Below the pieces are notes generated by a model, which had not been told where the DNA came from, did no database searches, and saw nothing but the letters and a program-made list of their open reading frames with translations. 64,000 nt of DNA from Oikopleura dioica. Its lineage: Eukaryota; Chordata; Appendicularia; Copelata; Oikopleuridae. The stretch lies in the NCBI GenBank assembly GCA_907165135.1, contig OU015570.1, forward strand, positions 1,949,525-2,013,524, read 5' to 3'. Below are positions 41,110-50,890 of this stretch, piece after piece. The position numbers and the translations under genes were made by a program. How positions within the stretch are numbered: position 1 is the first letter of the stretch; every line of letters begins with the position of its first letter.

Positions 41110-41502
41110 CGATAAAGTGCTCCTGCAGAAACTCAACACCCTCGTAAATTCACGTGTAAATTAGCGCTCCAATCGTTTATTCTAGTACAACAGTTGTCAA
41201 ATCTAACAGCACGGGTCTACAGTAACTCCAGCAGTGATGATGGAATCCCGAGAGTCAGCACGTGTTGAAGAAATGAAGGAAGTTGCGTCTCCGATGAACT
41301 GAACAAACCTGAAAGTATGGTTACTCTGCTGTCTTCCTGTGTCTCTAAATAAAGTAACGTGTATCACCTCGAGAATTTGAACGCTAAGCGTATGTGAAAC
41401 GGGCGGCGTGAACTCGACCGACCGTTTCTTCGCGCGTAGGTTTTCTTCCCTTAGGGCAGGCGCGCCTGTCCTGGCCAAGCTATTTCCCACAAGAATCTAA
41501 CG
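41110..41502 (-). repeat. 5' LTR of element A
   Basis: Mate of 24158-24550 with one difference. The right flank begins CAGTAAGT. Being upstream of gag in minus orientation, it should hold the promoter for the genomic RNA. Confidence 0.93.
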
Positions 41503-41569
41503 CAGTAAGTAAATCGCAGGAAAACAGGCGAGATATGGGGAGATAAGATATTTTACGTAAAAATTTTCA

Positions 41570-41638
41570 CCCAACTTAAGGCCACTTTTCAAATTAGCTG
41601 TCATCCAAAAAGTGGCCTTAAGTTGGGGTTTCACTGTA
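41570..41638. repeat. pogo-like hairpin, best-preserved copy
   Basis: The arms CCAACTTAAGGCCACTTTT and AAAAGTGGCCTTAAGTTGG are perfect 19-bp complements around a 17-bp loop, followed by GGTTTCACTGTA. It lies just outside the right LTR of element A. Confidence 0.7.
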
Positions 41639-42912
41639 AAACAGTCATAAATCCAGTCCCAAAACTCTTTTTGGGATTGTCTTATCAACCCTTTTTTTAA
41701 TTTGTTATTTTATTTTCTTTTTATAATCCTTAAAGGCATTTAAATAATCCCTAAAACTTTTAAAGGATTGACTTTTGAAACAAAAAAATTAGAATTTTTG
41801 TGAACTACCCTAATCATTTCCCTTATGATTTTTAACGTATGACGTAATAAAATATAATGATCCTCAGGTCACGAGGATCTTTTTCATGTATTGTCGACTC
41901 ATTTTCATGACATTAGTTTTTCAGTTTTTTCGATTTTCTGGCTTTACACGTATCTTTTGGCCAAAAGCTAGGGACGTTTTGTGCTAAGAATTACACGAGC
42001 AATCTATTTCTGTTATCGGAAAGATCCAATTCGGACTTTCGGAAAATTTGATTTTCTAAATTTCATTAAAATTATTATCAGCGGTTTCAGTTCCTGTAAA
42101 GTATCGTCGAATAAATATATTCATAGAGCAATAGCATAAAAGAATTTTAAGATCTCAATGTGAAAGAAAATCAACAAAAATCACCAAATTGAATGGCTAT
42201 TTGCATCTTTTTGAAGTTCGATCAAAAAAGGGGGATTTTATTTTTCTGACGCTATTGGAATGATCAAGAACTAAATCAATAAAAATCATAATCATCCATA
42301 AGAAGGGTCCATGCTAAAAAAACTTTTTAAATAATGGTTTTTAGGTCTTTTTTCTTCAATATAAAAGATGAAGATCTGGAAGAGCTTAGTTAAAAAAGCT
42401 AAATTTTTACCGAAAATCGAAAAGGATTGAGGAGTTATGAAGAAAAATAAGAAAACCATCATAAATTTTCGATGATTCAAATAAACAAGAGAGAAAATCG
42501 AATTTTCGATTTCAAAAATAAATATACGAATAAGTTATCCGACCGTCAAATCCCAATTATAAAATAGAAACTATCTGTCTGATAAAAAATTATTTTTTCA
42601 TTCAGAATCTCGAAATCATGATAGATAAAAAAAAAATTTTGCAAAAGTACCTTCATTTTGTGAAAAGTCTTTCCGGAAATCAGGTCTTCCACCCGGTAAA
42701 TCTTCCAGCATAAGGATCCTCCAAGGTCCTCCGAAAAAGATGGATAAAATATTCATAGTATTGAACAAGAAGATTGTATCTTCTTTATTTATTCGTCTTC
42801 CAGCAAAGTGGATCTTCCGTTGGAGGAGTCCTCCGGAACGGAAGGGTCCTTCAACGTCACGTTGTCAAATAACGACCGAAGAATTCTAGATGTTAGACTT
42901 TTTCGGGGCGCA
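41639..42912. other. AT-rich DNA without a supportable gene
   Basis: Composition is about 70% A+T. No frame has motif or context support. From 42660 short 'ggtcttccagca' words begin, which recur at 42780-42850 and 43310-43390 around the next repeat. Confidence 0.5.
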
Positions 42913-43293
42913 CTGGTTATGTCGCTAAATGTCGCCGAATGTCGCTGAATGTCGCCGAATGTCGCCGAATGTCGCCGAGTGTCGCCACTTATTTTCGAAA
43001 AAATAGGAATTATGAAAGAATAAATTTTTTGGCTCAAATATTCAAAACAAACTTGTTCTAGAACCGAAAATGGCGGAAAAAATAGGAGGCGCGGCAATAG
43101 AAGTGTGTCCAGCCCGACCAGTGAGTTACCTACCACAAATTGCGCGGAGCGTTTCCTTGTCTCGACATTATGCCAAAACAGTTCCAGAACAGGTTTGTTT
43201 TGAAATTTCTTGGTTACAAACCAGTTTTCTTTCCAAAAATCCTGGTTTAAAAAAGGTGGCGACATTCGGCGACATTCGGCGACATAACCAGTG
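42913..43293. repeat. Inverted-repeat element with GAATGTCGCC microsatellite ends
   Basis: The ends CACTGGTTATGTCGC and GCGACATAACCAGTG are exact complements. Inside the left end lie five to six 'gaatgtcgcc' units (42930-42990) and inside the right end three units on the other strand (43255-43285). A second inner pair (acaaacttgttctagaac / gttccagaacaggtttgt, about 43048-43066 and 43182-43200) makes a nested hairpin. No target duplication is clear. The 185-aa minus-strand frame across it is a product of the repeats. Confidence 0.6.
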
Positions 43294-44717
43294 TCGACCC
43301 TTTTTCCGTTGATTATTGGTCTTCCAGCAAAGAGGTCTTCCAGCAAAAAGGTCTTCTAGCAGAAAGGGTACTCCAAGGGTCCTCTAAGAGGTCACGTGGC
43401 CGAAAAACCTGATTGATAAGATTTATCATAGGTAGGGTGAATTTACAAAAAAATCAACTTTTTATTCATAGGGTAAACCTTTGGTCTAAGCATTGGGGTC
43501 GGAGGACCTTTCTGTGAGAACCCAGTCAAACTCACTCCGCCCCCGCAATTCGTTTGGACGAAATTTGCATTGTAAAATGTCCAAACGATTTGATTGCCTA
43601 GGGGCTTAGTCAGTCAGGAATGATAATCGCCGTTGATAAATTTACAGGGGTTAGAAATATAATCAGAAGAAAATAAGGATTAGATTCATGGAACGATTGG
43701 TATTAATTCTGATGACTGCTTCAAGCTCGCGAACAAAAGCTGATCGCATGGCTCGTATTCAAATACTTTGCACCGTCAGTTCTCCAAAGATTATATATTG
43801 ATCGCGGAAGATCTTTTTCTCGGGAGTTTTCTGGAGCTTTCGGTAGTCCACATTGATTGTTTTGTACGGTTCCTTGTACTCGATACAGTTTTTATGGAAT
43901 TTTTGGACATCAAATTTTTGGACATTTTTGCTATTTTATGGGGTTTTCTTGGGACACTTTTCAAAAGTGCCCGTATCAAATTTTTGGACATTTTCTGCGC
44001 CGTATTTTTAAATTTTCTGTTATTTTTGCCAGATATGAAGTTTTTTCATATTAAAATCTTACTTTTTCTTTGAGAAAGATAAGATTGAAGGTTGATCTCG
44101 TACCCCTTAAACATTTTTTGTCTTTAGAAGAAGGATTAAACAAAGAATGATGGAGATTTTCTCAAAAAATTTTTTAAGCGATTTGGATGGGATATTTTTT
44201 GGCCGCGTGTATCAAATTTATGGACATTTTCGCGAAAATCTTGGGACAAAAAATGTCCAAAAATTCCATAATTAACTGTAATTCGCTTAATAAACTCTCT
44301 CTTCTTTGCAATAGAAATGTCGATACGAAAGCCACCAAGTTTCTTTTTTGAGATAAGCTTTCTCCGTTTCCTCATATTGGTAGTGAAACAAAAACATTTT
44401 TAATCAACAAGAAAACAATCTTTATGTCCGTATCATAGGCCCTAATTATAACCCCTCTCTAATGGTTTTGCTCTTGAGACGTTTGGAAGAAAAATCATTA
44501 AAAACTTCCTTTTCATTCAAAATTGGTAAAATTTTGAAAAAACCCAAAATTCTGTACATTGTTGCCAATTCCCGCTACAAAATTATGAATATAATTTTGG
44601 GTGGTGCCTGTAGTTGCATTTTTAAATTGTTTTCAGAGATCGAATTAAGATTAAACCAACTCAGGACAGATAGAACATTACGAATTATATAATAAAGAGT
44701 GGAATACTCGGTTTGAA
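43294..44717. other. AT-rich DNA with dispersed TTTGGACATTTT words
   Basis: The word 'tttggacattttt' or its complement occurs at about 43900, 43918, 43980, 44220 and 44250. Related 'tttgtggacattttt' occurs at 45535, 45598 and 56602. These are parts of a MITE-like family whose ends I could not define. No gene is supportable; the 101-aa frame at 43768 consists mostly of these words. Confidence 0.4.
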
Positions 44718-45902
44718 TAATCATAAAAGACGTAAAATCAATAGATGCAAATATAAGCGCAAGCGTTACGTCTTCTATGATATCTACGGGTACCGTATGT
44801 CTTAGGAAGCAGACCTAACCACCGGTAACGAGAGATACTGGTTTGCAGGACCAGGGAGGTCGGACTGGAATCTGACTCGGGGTCACCCCACTGAACACTC
44901 CCGGGACAGAACGCCCTCGGGGATGCAGGGAGAGGTCGCTAGAATATAAATACAGTGTGAAGCACTTATAAGGCCGATTTTCGGATGACAGCGAATTTCA
45001 AAAGTGGCCTTAAAATTGATATTTTTGTTCCGAGTCGTTTTGATGACGTCGCATTCTGTTGCCTTTAGAAAAAGATCCGCGTTTACATTAAAGATTTCGT
45101 CGTCGAATATGATCACTCGAACATCAAGGAAGAAGATCTCGTGAATCAGGCGAACAAAATCTTTATGAACATGAACCCTGCAATCTTCAAGCGATTATGG
45201 CTCAACACAGGACTACTTCAAGAGGATGATTTTGAAGAAAAATCGAGCAGTTTGAAGATCTCGAGAAAGTGTTCTGGAGACACAAGAGGAAAAATTGGTC
45301 GAGCATTTCCTAGCGTTTCAAATTGATGAAACATGTCTCGCAACATTGATAGAGAGTGTAAAAATACCTCAAGTTCAAGGGACAGACAATGCCGACGCTG
45401 AGAAGCCATTGACTTCAAAATGGCCGGAGACGCAGTCGAATATAAGTTATATTATATAACTAGCTTTTTTAGGTGAAACTTTCGGATCTTGAATAACAAT
45501 AACAGTTTTTTCCTCTTTTGTGGACCCCAAGTTTGTGGACATTTTTTCCATTTTAAGGCCTTTAAGTGGGACACTTTATAAAAGATGCTGTTCCAAGTTT
45601 GTGGACATTTTTCGCGGAAAGAAATAAAAAAGACAAAGCTAAGCTACGGTGGTCGTATCGGAAAAATCCGAGAAATCGGCCTCACCGAGCGTGCTTTTAC
45701 GCGAATAAGTTTTTCGACTCCCGCTGCGCCCTTTGGCAGAACAATAAAAGAGACAAAACTGCGAAACATGGGAGGCGCGCACTGAGCGTCACCCCAACAG
45801 GATCTCAACAACAACGAGGCTTGCAACATTTGGTCACCCAGATTTTTGGTCAGGTCTAATCATAAAAGACGAAAAATCAATGGATGCAAATATAAGCGCA
45901 AG
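44718..45902 (+). repeat. 46-bp direct repeats bounding 1.1 kb
   Basis: The segments 44718-44763 and 45857-45902 match (taatcataaaagacg, then aaaatcaat, then gatgcaaatataagcgcaag) with about two differences. Between them are a GC-rich stretch (44790-44930), a pogo-like fragment (44960-45022), ggacatttt words (45535-45610) and no supportable gene. They could be short terminal repeats of a degraded element. Confidence 0.5.
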
Positions 45903-46391
45903 ACTTCACTACCTCTATAACTTATTGATACATCGTACTCAGTTGTCGGCCGGCCGGGAAACGGATGGAGGAGGCGGGAACTATCCTGAATCTTCCTTGT
46001 TACCACGGGCGGACTTGGCACGGAGACTAGGCTCAACATGCTAGCAGCCCCATCTGAGGATATCAGCGTGGGGGTGATCTTTTAATGTGCTGGTTTACAC
46101 CAACTACGCTTTCGCTGGTTTACACTAGCGTACATGAACAAGATATTCAAGTAGAGCTGCGCATGGGTACGCGATCAGATCTAGATAAGCCACCTCACTC
46201 ACACAACCTGCTAGGTTCAAGAGAAAAAGGTCTGCTTCGTTATTTCGGCGATATATTGTACTCGAATTATAGACGTTTAAGCTTGCTACAGTTACTGATG
46301 CTAAATCCTGCAAGGATCATGCAAAAACAAAAGCTGCTCCCGTGTTTGCACACTGGAGGACCTGGTCGACAAAATATAGATAAGAGAATAT
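45903..46391. other. No firm gene; one 102-codon frame
   Basis: A plus-strand frame (46085-46393) starts at ATG and encodes a protein of unremarkable composition without motifs. It ends at the edge of the inverted repeat that follows. I cannot support it as a gene. Confidence 0.25.
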
Positions 46392-46409
46392 GAGTTCGTT
46401 TTTATTGCA

Positions 46410-46449
46410 GGCTTAACGTTTTCGGAACAGAAATTCCATCATCAGAGCC
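46410..46449 (-). ncRNA. Hammerhead ribozyme, left arm
   Basis: Mirror of 46693-46732 on the other strand, with the same helices. See that entry. Confidence 0.6.
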
Positions 46450-46692
46450 GGTTGCTTGAAAACTTGACGATCTTTTTTACAAGGGAGAAACTGACCTTTT
46501 CTTGTTGAAGAGTGTTGAAGTTTGAAGGCAATTGGAGCCTCTGAGATTATAAAAACAGTTTGGGTTAAAGAATTTTCTCTAGAATATGGTTAGGGATCAA
46601 ATTATTATTCGCAATTTTGATCAGTTCACTCTTCAACATTAAAAAGGTCAGTTTCTCCCTTGTAAAAAAGATCGTCAAGTTTTCAAGCAACC

Positions 46693-46732
46693 GGCTCTGA
46701 TGATGGAATTTCTGTTCCGAAAACGTTAAGCC
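46693..46732 (+). ncRNA. Hammerhead ribozyme, right arm
   Basis: In order: helix I strand GGCT, CTGATGA core, helix II GGAA/TTCC with 6-nt loop, GAAA core, one-pair helix III (A-CG-T), cleavage triplet TTA (cut expected after 46728), and helix I strand AGCC. All conserved hammerhead bases are present. The minimal helix III is typical of type I hammerheads from Penelope-like elements. Compared with 13954-13985, helix II changes GGAG/CTCC to GGAA/TTCC and helix III C-G to A-T, both keeping pairing. Confidence 0.6.
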
Positions 46733-46959
46733 TGCAATAAAAACGAACTCATTTATCTTCTGATGTCAATTAACGATTCAAATAAGAGAATATATTGGGT
46801 TTTACCGGATAGCAGTTACAAGGGGCAGTAAGGGCGCAGAGCAATCTCAAAGCAAGTACGCGGCCTTGGCCGTTGGTTCTACACCAGGAGTGGGGCTAAC
46901 TGCTTGGCTCACTTAAAGTAAGAGAGTTAAGGGCACAGGGCTCACTTAGCTTCTCAAAT

Positions 46960-47015
46960 ACAGTGAAACCCCAACTTAAGGCCGAGCAACATAAGGCCAC
47001 TTTTTTGAAAAATCC
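46960..47015 (+). repeat. pogo-like TIR relic (CAGTGAAACCCCAACTTAAG)
   Basis: This copy shows the expected full terminus, CAGTGAAACCCC, followed by two 'aaggccac'-type words. No partner end is nearby. Confidence 0.6.
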
Positions 47016-47765
47016 CCGAAACCTCAGGAACGGATCTTCATTAAGAAAAGCTATCCGTCGTTTGATAAAGTCCGGTAGGGGCTTCGAATAGAATTTCTTT
47101 GGTGCTTGAGAAACCATTGGCCGTGAAGCAACCTAGGTCTCCCTCAATGCACGGCATTAAGCGCAGCAGCTGCACTGGTGATTTTCTTGTGCTGAGCTTT
47201 TTACTGCTTCTCTCGGCGACGGTTTCCCCTCCCGGTCCGACAATGTTAAGGACGCCTGGGCCACCTGCGGAACTGCAGGCACCGTTGTATGGTCCTTGAT
47301 AGAGACGGCTGCCTGTGGTTCAATTGGAGGAGCCGTATGAACCTGATTAGAGGAACTTCTAGGTGGGCCATCGTTTTTACAGAGAAATCGGGGCGGTCCG
47401 GGAGACCCTTCCTTTGTTCCGGTGTATTGGCCAGTGGGATACCCTGCTGTGCCACATGGTTTGAGTGCAACTCCTTTACCGTTCTGGCATACCAATTTGA
47501 CTGAAGCCACTGAAGCCAGCGCTGGAGGGGCTGTTCCTTGCAGGCCGTTGAAGTAGGTACCCGCTGAAACACGTGGGTGCGCGAAAGTTCCCAGAGTACA
47601 GATGTTCTAGAAATTTTTATCTCTGGGTTTCAAGGACCTGGAATGACCCCAAGATTAACTTTTTCGAACTTTTGTGATCAGAACTGTATTTTATCGGACT
47701 TATTTCGTAGAGTCACAAAGTTTGAGTAAAATATTTGTACTTTATCAACCACTTACATTTTTTAC
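47016..47765. other. GC-richer stretch, no firm gene
   Basis: A minus-strand frame (47157-47510, 117 codons, proline/threonine-rich) and a plus-strand frame with a hydrophobic stretch (47099-47299) overlap. Neither has a recognisable motif. The minus frame lies downstream of the recombinase pieces and might be part of that element. Confidence 0.3.
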
Positions 47766-47766
47766 T

Positions 47767-48559
47767 TACCTACCGTTGTAGAGTGAAATTACGAGAGCTT
47801 TGGCCACTAGAGCTGGCGCTCCAATCTCTGATTCTTCCGTGTGCAGCGCTCTGTAGGAAGGGTACTGAATAGCGCCGCTTTTCGCCGCCTAGCACCGCCT
47901 AGTGCCGCCTTGCGCCGCCCTGCGCTGCCCGATTCGGTTTAAACCGGGTCACGTCTGACCAAATCCTGACCAAACTAAATGATCGAAACAAGAGCGAGAG
48001 TTGGGCCCCGCAAACCCCATGAGTTCTCTACCAGAAAATGCGCGCGTAAGGACCTCTGGCCCATCGCGTGCGGAATAAATTGATGATTTTATGCCAAAAT
48101 ATGGAGAGAATTTAGACTCCCGCTAATAACACCCTTAATTGTTAGTTTTCTTCTTTCTGGTGGTCAGACTTTTCAAATAAACGTGTTCAAACGTTTTGAT
48201 AAGAAAACAGAAAATAATCATTATTCAAACGCCGAAATTTTCGAGAAGAAAAATTTTAAGCAAGACTTGGCGGCGCTAGGCGGCGCTAGGCGGCGCAAGG
48301 CGGCGCTTTTAAGTGACTCACCTCTGTAGCGATGAAACATTCTTGAATCAGGCGCCCAGCTGTACATGATTTCGAAGTCCAGCTTTGGGATACCCGCTGC
48401 AATGCCCAAAGTAATGGCGGACGTTCTATCTGAATGGCCAGAGGGGACTCTGGCCAAGCCGAGTTCTTTTGAAGCCCGGCTGTAATGGTAGCAGAGGACA
48501 CGATGCAAAGCGGAGGAAACTCCAGCAACAACAAGTGGAATCAGAATGGTGGAAACCAA
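47767..48559 (-). pseudogene. Tyrosine recombinase, C-terminal catalytic half (interrupted)
   Basis: The frame from 48559 contains SGHSDRTSAITLGIAAGIPK, the H-x-x-R box of tyrosine recombinases, and then MFHRYR, where the Y would be the nucleophile. The frame is interrupted right there by a hAT-like element (47857-48321) and resumes at 47848 to a stop at 47768-47766. This half lies on the minus strand, while the N-terminal half of such a protein lies at 49140-49693 on the plus strand, so an inversion separated them. DIRS-like retrotransposons and Cryptons use such enzymes. Confidence 0.65.
47857..48321. mobile_element. Small hAT-like MITE with GGCGGCGC repeats
   Basis: The 465-bp insert is flanked by the exact 8-bp duplication CTCTGTAG (47849-47856 and 48322-48329), which fits the hAT preference nTnnnnAn. 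Ends are imperfect inverted repeats (GAAGGGTACTGAATAGCGCC versus GTGAGTCACTTAAAAGCGCC). Each end carries several 'gcgccgcct' units. No gene inside. It sits in the recombinase frame. Confidence 0.75.
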
Positions 48560-50890
48560 AATCAGAATAAGAACACAAACGAAAAAGCTAACCCTAACAA
48601 CAAGAGCCAGGAAACGCCGATAATCAGAATCAGAACAACCAATTCAAAAAAACAGAAACAAAACAAGCCGAGAGGTCCTCAAAAAGAAGAACCCAAAAAG
48701 GAGCCTTGAATCGGCGTTTCTGCTCGCCCCTCGGGCACGTGAAGGGAAACCTTGGCTCTCGTCCAACTGAGAGGAGTCTTTCAAAACCGGATCAGTCATG
48801 ATCGAATCTTGTAAATACCTCGTCCCAAAATATACCCAGGGCTCACCGGGCAACCGGTCGAGAAGGGATTCATTTATCTTTTTCTGTAACTTTCTACTGT
48901 TTAAAACTGTGCAATTCCGGACTTTCGGTTCGTTTTTACACGACTTGTATATTCTACAACTCCTCTGATAATCCTTCTCTTCAGAAACTGTTTCGTTCGA
49001 AGTTATACTCGCGCAAGACGGGCAGCAAGGCAACGGCGCAAACCGACAGTTTTGGAGAACTCAGAGGTGACGATGTCGTGCCTCAGCAACGGCCCGCTTC
49101 ACATTTACCAGTAGCCATACCGCCTCCATTTCCTAAATAAAAAAGGGAGATCGCGCCGAATCGACGGCAAAGATCCTCCAATACAACCATTACTGGAAAG
49201 CCTTCTTTAAATACGGGGAAAACCCGAAGAAAACGAAATCATCATCGCTAGCAGCGGCGACAGCCGACGTTACGCAGAATCGTGCTTTTGCGGCCAAACA
49301 TTCGCCGCCAGCGCCGGAGAAACCAAAGAAATGGAAAAAACCCGCTCCGAAGAAACCAAAGCGAGCACCTACATCAAATGAAGAAGAAAATGACTGGTTC
49401 GAAGAGGTCCTGGGTGAAGACCCAGATCTTGACGACGATGACGACAGTGTTTGTTCAGAGTCAGTATGGACGGACAAACCCTCTCAAGCTGAGAGATTCC
49501 GACTAAGCGACATGGTGGCACTCTGGGCCTATCTTCTGAACTCGGGGTACCCCGTACGAAGAGAAGCAGCGCTTTACAGCGCAATAACATTCTTTACAGG
49601 CGCTCGAGCAATCGAGGTAGGTAAACTATGGATTCAAGACCTGTACGAGTCTATCCAAGTTAATGCAATCGTTTTGCCTAGGGTTTTTCACGGAAACGGC
49701 GCGGCGCGCTGCGGCCCTTCCACCGCCAAAATCAAACTGTTATTTTTATCAAAAATGAAAATTAAATTATCAAACGTACTTATTGAAGGTCGCAGATTCC
49801 AAATTTCGAATTTTTATTCTATATAAATGTCAAATCATGCCGTAAAATTATTTTTTGCACAAATTTCCTCACTTTTCTCCCGGAGTTCACCAAAATACAC
49901 CTCTGATTTAGACCTTTATTATTTATCTCTCATAAATTCAGAATTCAGCAACATTCAGCAGATACTTAAACTGAGGGTTAACTAATCGAAATCGAAAACC
50001 AGTCATTTTCTTCTTCATTTGGTGTAGGTGCTCGCTTCGGTTTCTTCGGAGCGGGTTTTTTCCATTTCTTTGGTTTCTCCGGCGCTGGCGGCGAATGTTT
50101 GGCCGCAAAAGCACGATTCTGCGTAACGTCGGCTGTCGCCGCTGCTAGCGATGATGATTTCGTTTTCTTCGGGTTTTCCCCGTATTTAAAGAAGGCTTTC
50201 CAGTAATGGTTGTATTGGAGGATCTTTGCCGTCGATTCGGCGCGATCTCCCTTTTTTATTTAGGAAATGGAGGCGGTATGGCTACTGGTAAATGTGAAGC
50301 GGGCCGTTGCTGAGGCACGACATCGTCACCTCTGAGTTCTCCCAAACTGTCGGTTTGCGCCGTTGCCTTGCTGCCCGTCTTGCGCGAGTATAACTTCGAA
50401 CGAAACAGTTTCTGAAGAGAAGGATTATCAGAGGAGTTGTAGAATATACAAGTCGTGTAAAAACGAACCGAAAGTCCGGAATTGCACAGTTTTAAACAGT
50501 AGAAAGTTACAGAAAAAGATAAATGAATCCCTTCTCGACCGGTTGCCCGGTGAGCCCTGGGTATATTTTGGGACGAGGTATTTACAAGATTCGATCATGA
50601 CTGATCCGGTTTTGAAAGACTCCTCTCAGTTGGACGAGAGCCAAGGTTTCCCTTCACGTGCCCGAGGGGCGAGCAGAAACGCCGATTCAAGGCTCCTTTT
50701 TGGGTTCTTCTTTTTGAGGACCTCTCGGCTTGTTTTGTTTCTGTTTTTTGAATTGGTTGTTCTGATTCTGATTATCGGCGTTTCCTGGCTCTTGTTGTTA
50801 GGGTTAGCTTTTTCGTTTGTGTTCTTATTCTGATTTTGGTTTCCACCATTCTGATTCCACTTGTTGTTGCTGGAGTTTCCTCCGCTTTGC
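48505..50890. repeat. Large palindrome: about 895-bp arms, 597-bp spacer
   Basis: Arms 48505-49399 and 49997-50890 are reverse complements with only small differences (an A-run near 48645/50745 and a base near 49050/50345). They contain the C-terminal part of the Gln/Asn-rich gene and the start of the recombinase gene. The spacer (49400-49996) holds the recombinase N-terminal part. An inverted duplication inside a recombinase element, or inverted terminal repeats of a DIRS/PAT-like element, would give this. Confidence 0.85.
49140..49693 (+). pseudogene. Tyrosine recombinase, N-terminal half
   Basis: The open plus-strand frame starts near 49140 with a core-binding-like segment (KILQYNHYWKAFFKYG), then a lysine/proline-rich linker, an acidic stretch (DLDDDDD) and the first catalytic box (ITFFTGARAIEVGKLWIQDL), in which the arginine of G-x-R is the catalytic one. 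After about 49690 the similarity ends without the H-x-x-R box. That box is on the minus strand at 48559-48330. The enzyme would cut and rejoin DNA for integration of the element. Confidence 0.6.

Larger units (their letters stand above)
24158..41502 (-). mobile_element. Element A: 17.3-kb LTR retrotransposon with bidirectional accessory gene cassette
   Basis: Two 393-bp LTRs (24158-24550 and 41110-41502) differ at one base (24539 versus 41491). In minus orientation a primer-binding site (41109-41092) follows the 5' LTR, then gag-pol (41007-35101), then about 10.5 kb of accessory genes on both strands, then a polypurine tract (24560-24551) and the 3' LTR. The flanks share only CAG as a possible 3-bp duplication. 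Without the internal 3.9-kb duplication the element would be about 13.4 kb. Near-identical LTRs indicate recent insertion, yet gag-pol shows several frame breaks. CACGTG and CCCGTG words are strongly over-represented from end to end. Confidence 0.92.
46392..46750. repeat. Inverted repeat with 109-bp arms, hammerhead motif in each arm
   Basis: Arms 46392-46500 and 46642-46750 are near-perfect complements; the loop is 141 bp. Outer ends read GAGTTCGTTTTTATTGCAGG. Each arm carries a complete hammerhead ribozyme motif on opposite strands, pointing outward. Retrozymes and Penelope-like elements carry such motifs in their repeats, but there in direct orientation; the inverted pair suggests a rearranged or foldback copy. 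Confidence 0.85.

Noticed and set aside
42789-43346. 185-codon minus-strand open frame
   Set aside because: Its centre is the GAATGTCGCC microsatellite and its ends are 'ggtcttccagca' words; the frame is a by-product of repeats whose period avoids stops.
44790-44930. Possible 5S rRNA, tRNA or SINE head in a GC-rich stretch
   Set aside because: I could not find A/B boxes, a cloverleaf or the 5S core; only the local composition is suggestive.
48221-48330. C-terminal 35 codons of the frame 48559-48221 as part of the recombinase
   Set aside because: This part lies inside the hAT-like insert (ends at 48321); the recombinase frame continues beyond the insert at 47848.
48644-49033. Cysteine-containing frame present in both palindrome arms as a gene
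   Set aside because: It lies antisense to the Gln/Asn-rich and recombinase frames, which explain the arms better; no start or poly(A) context.
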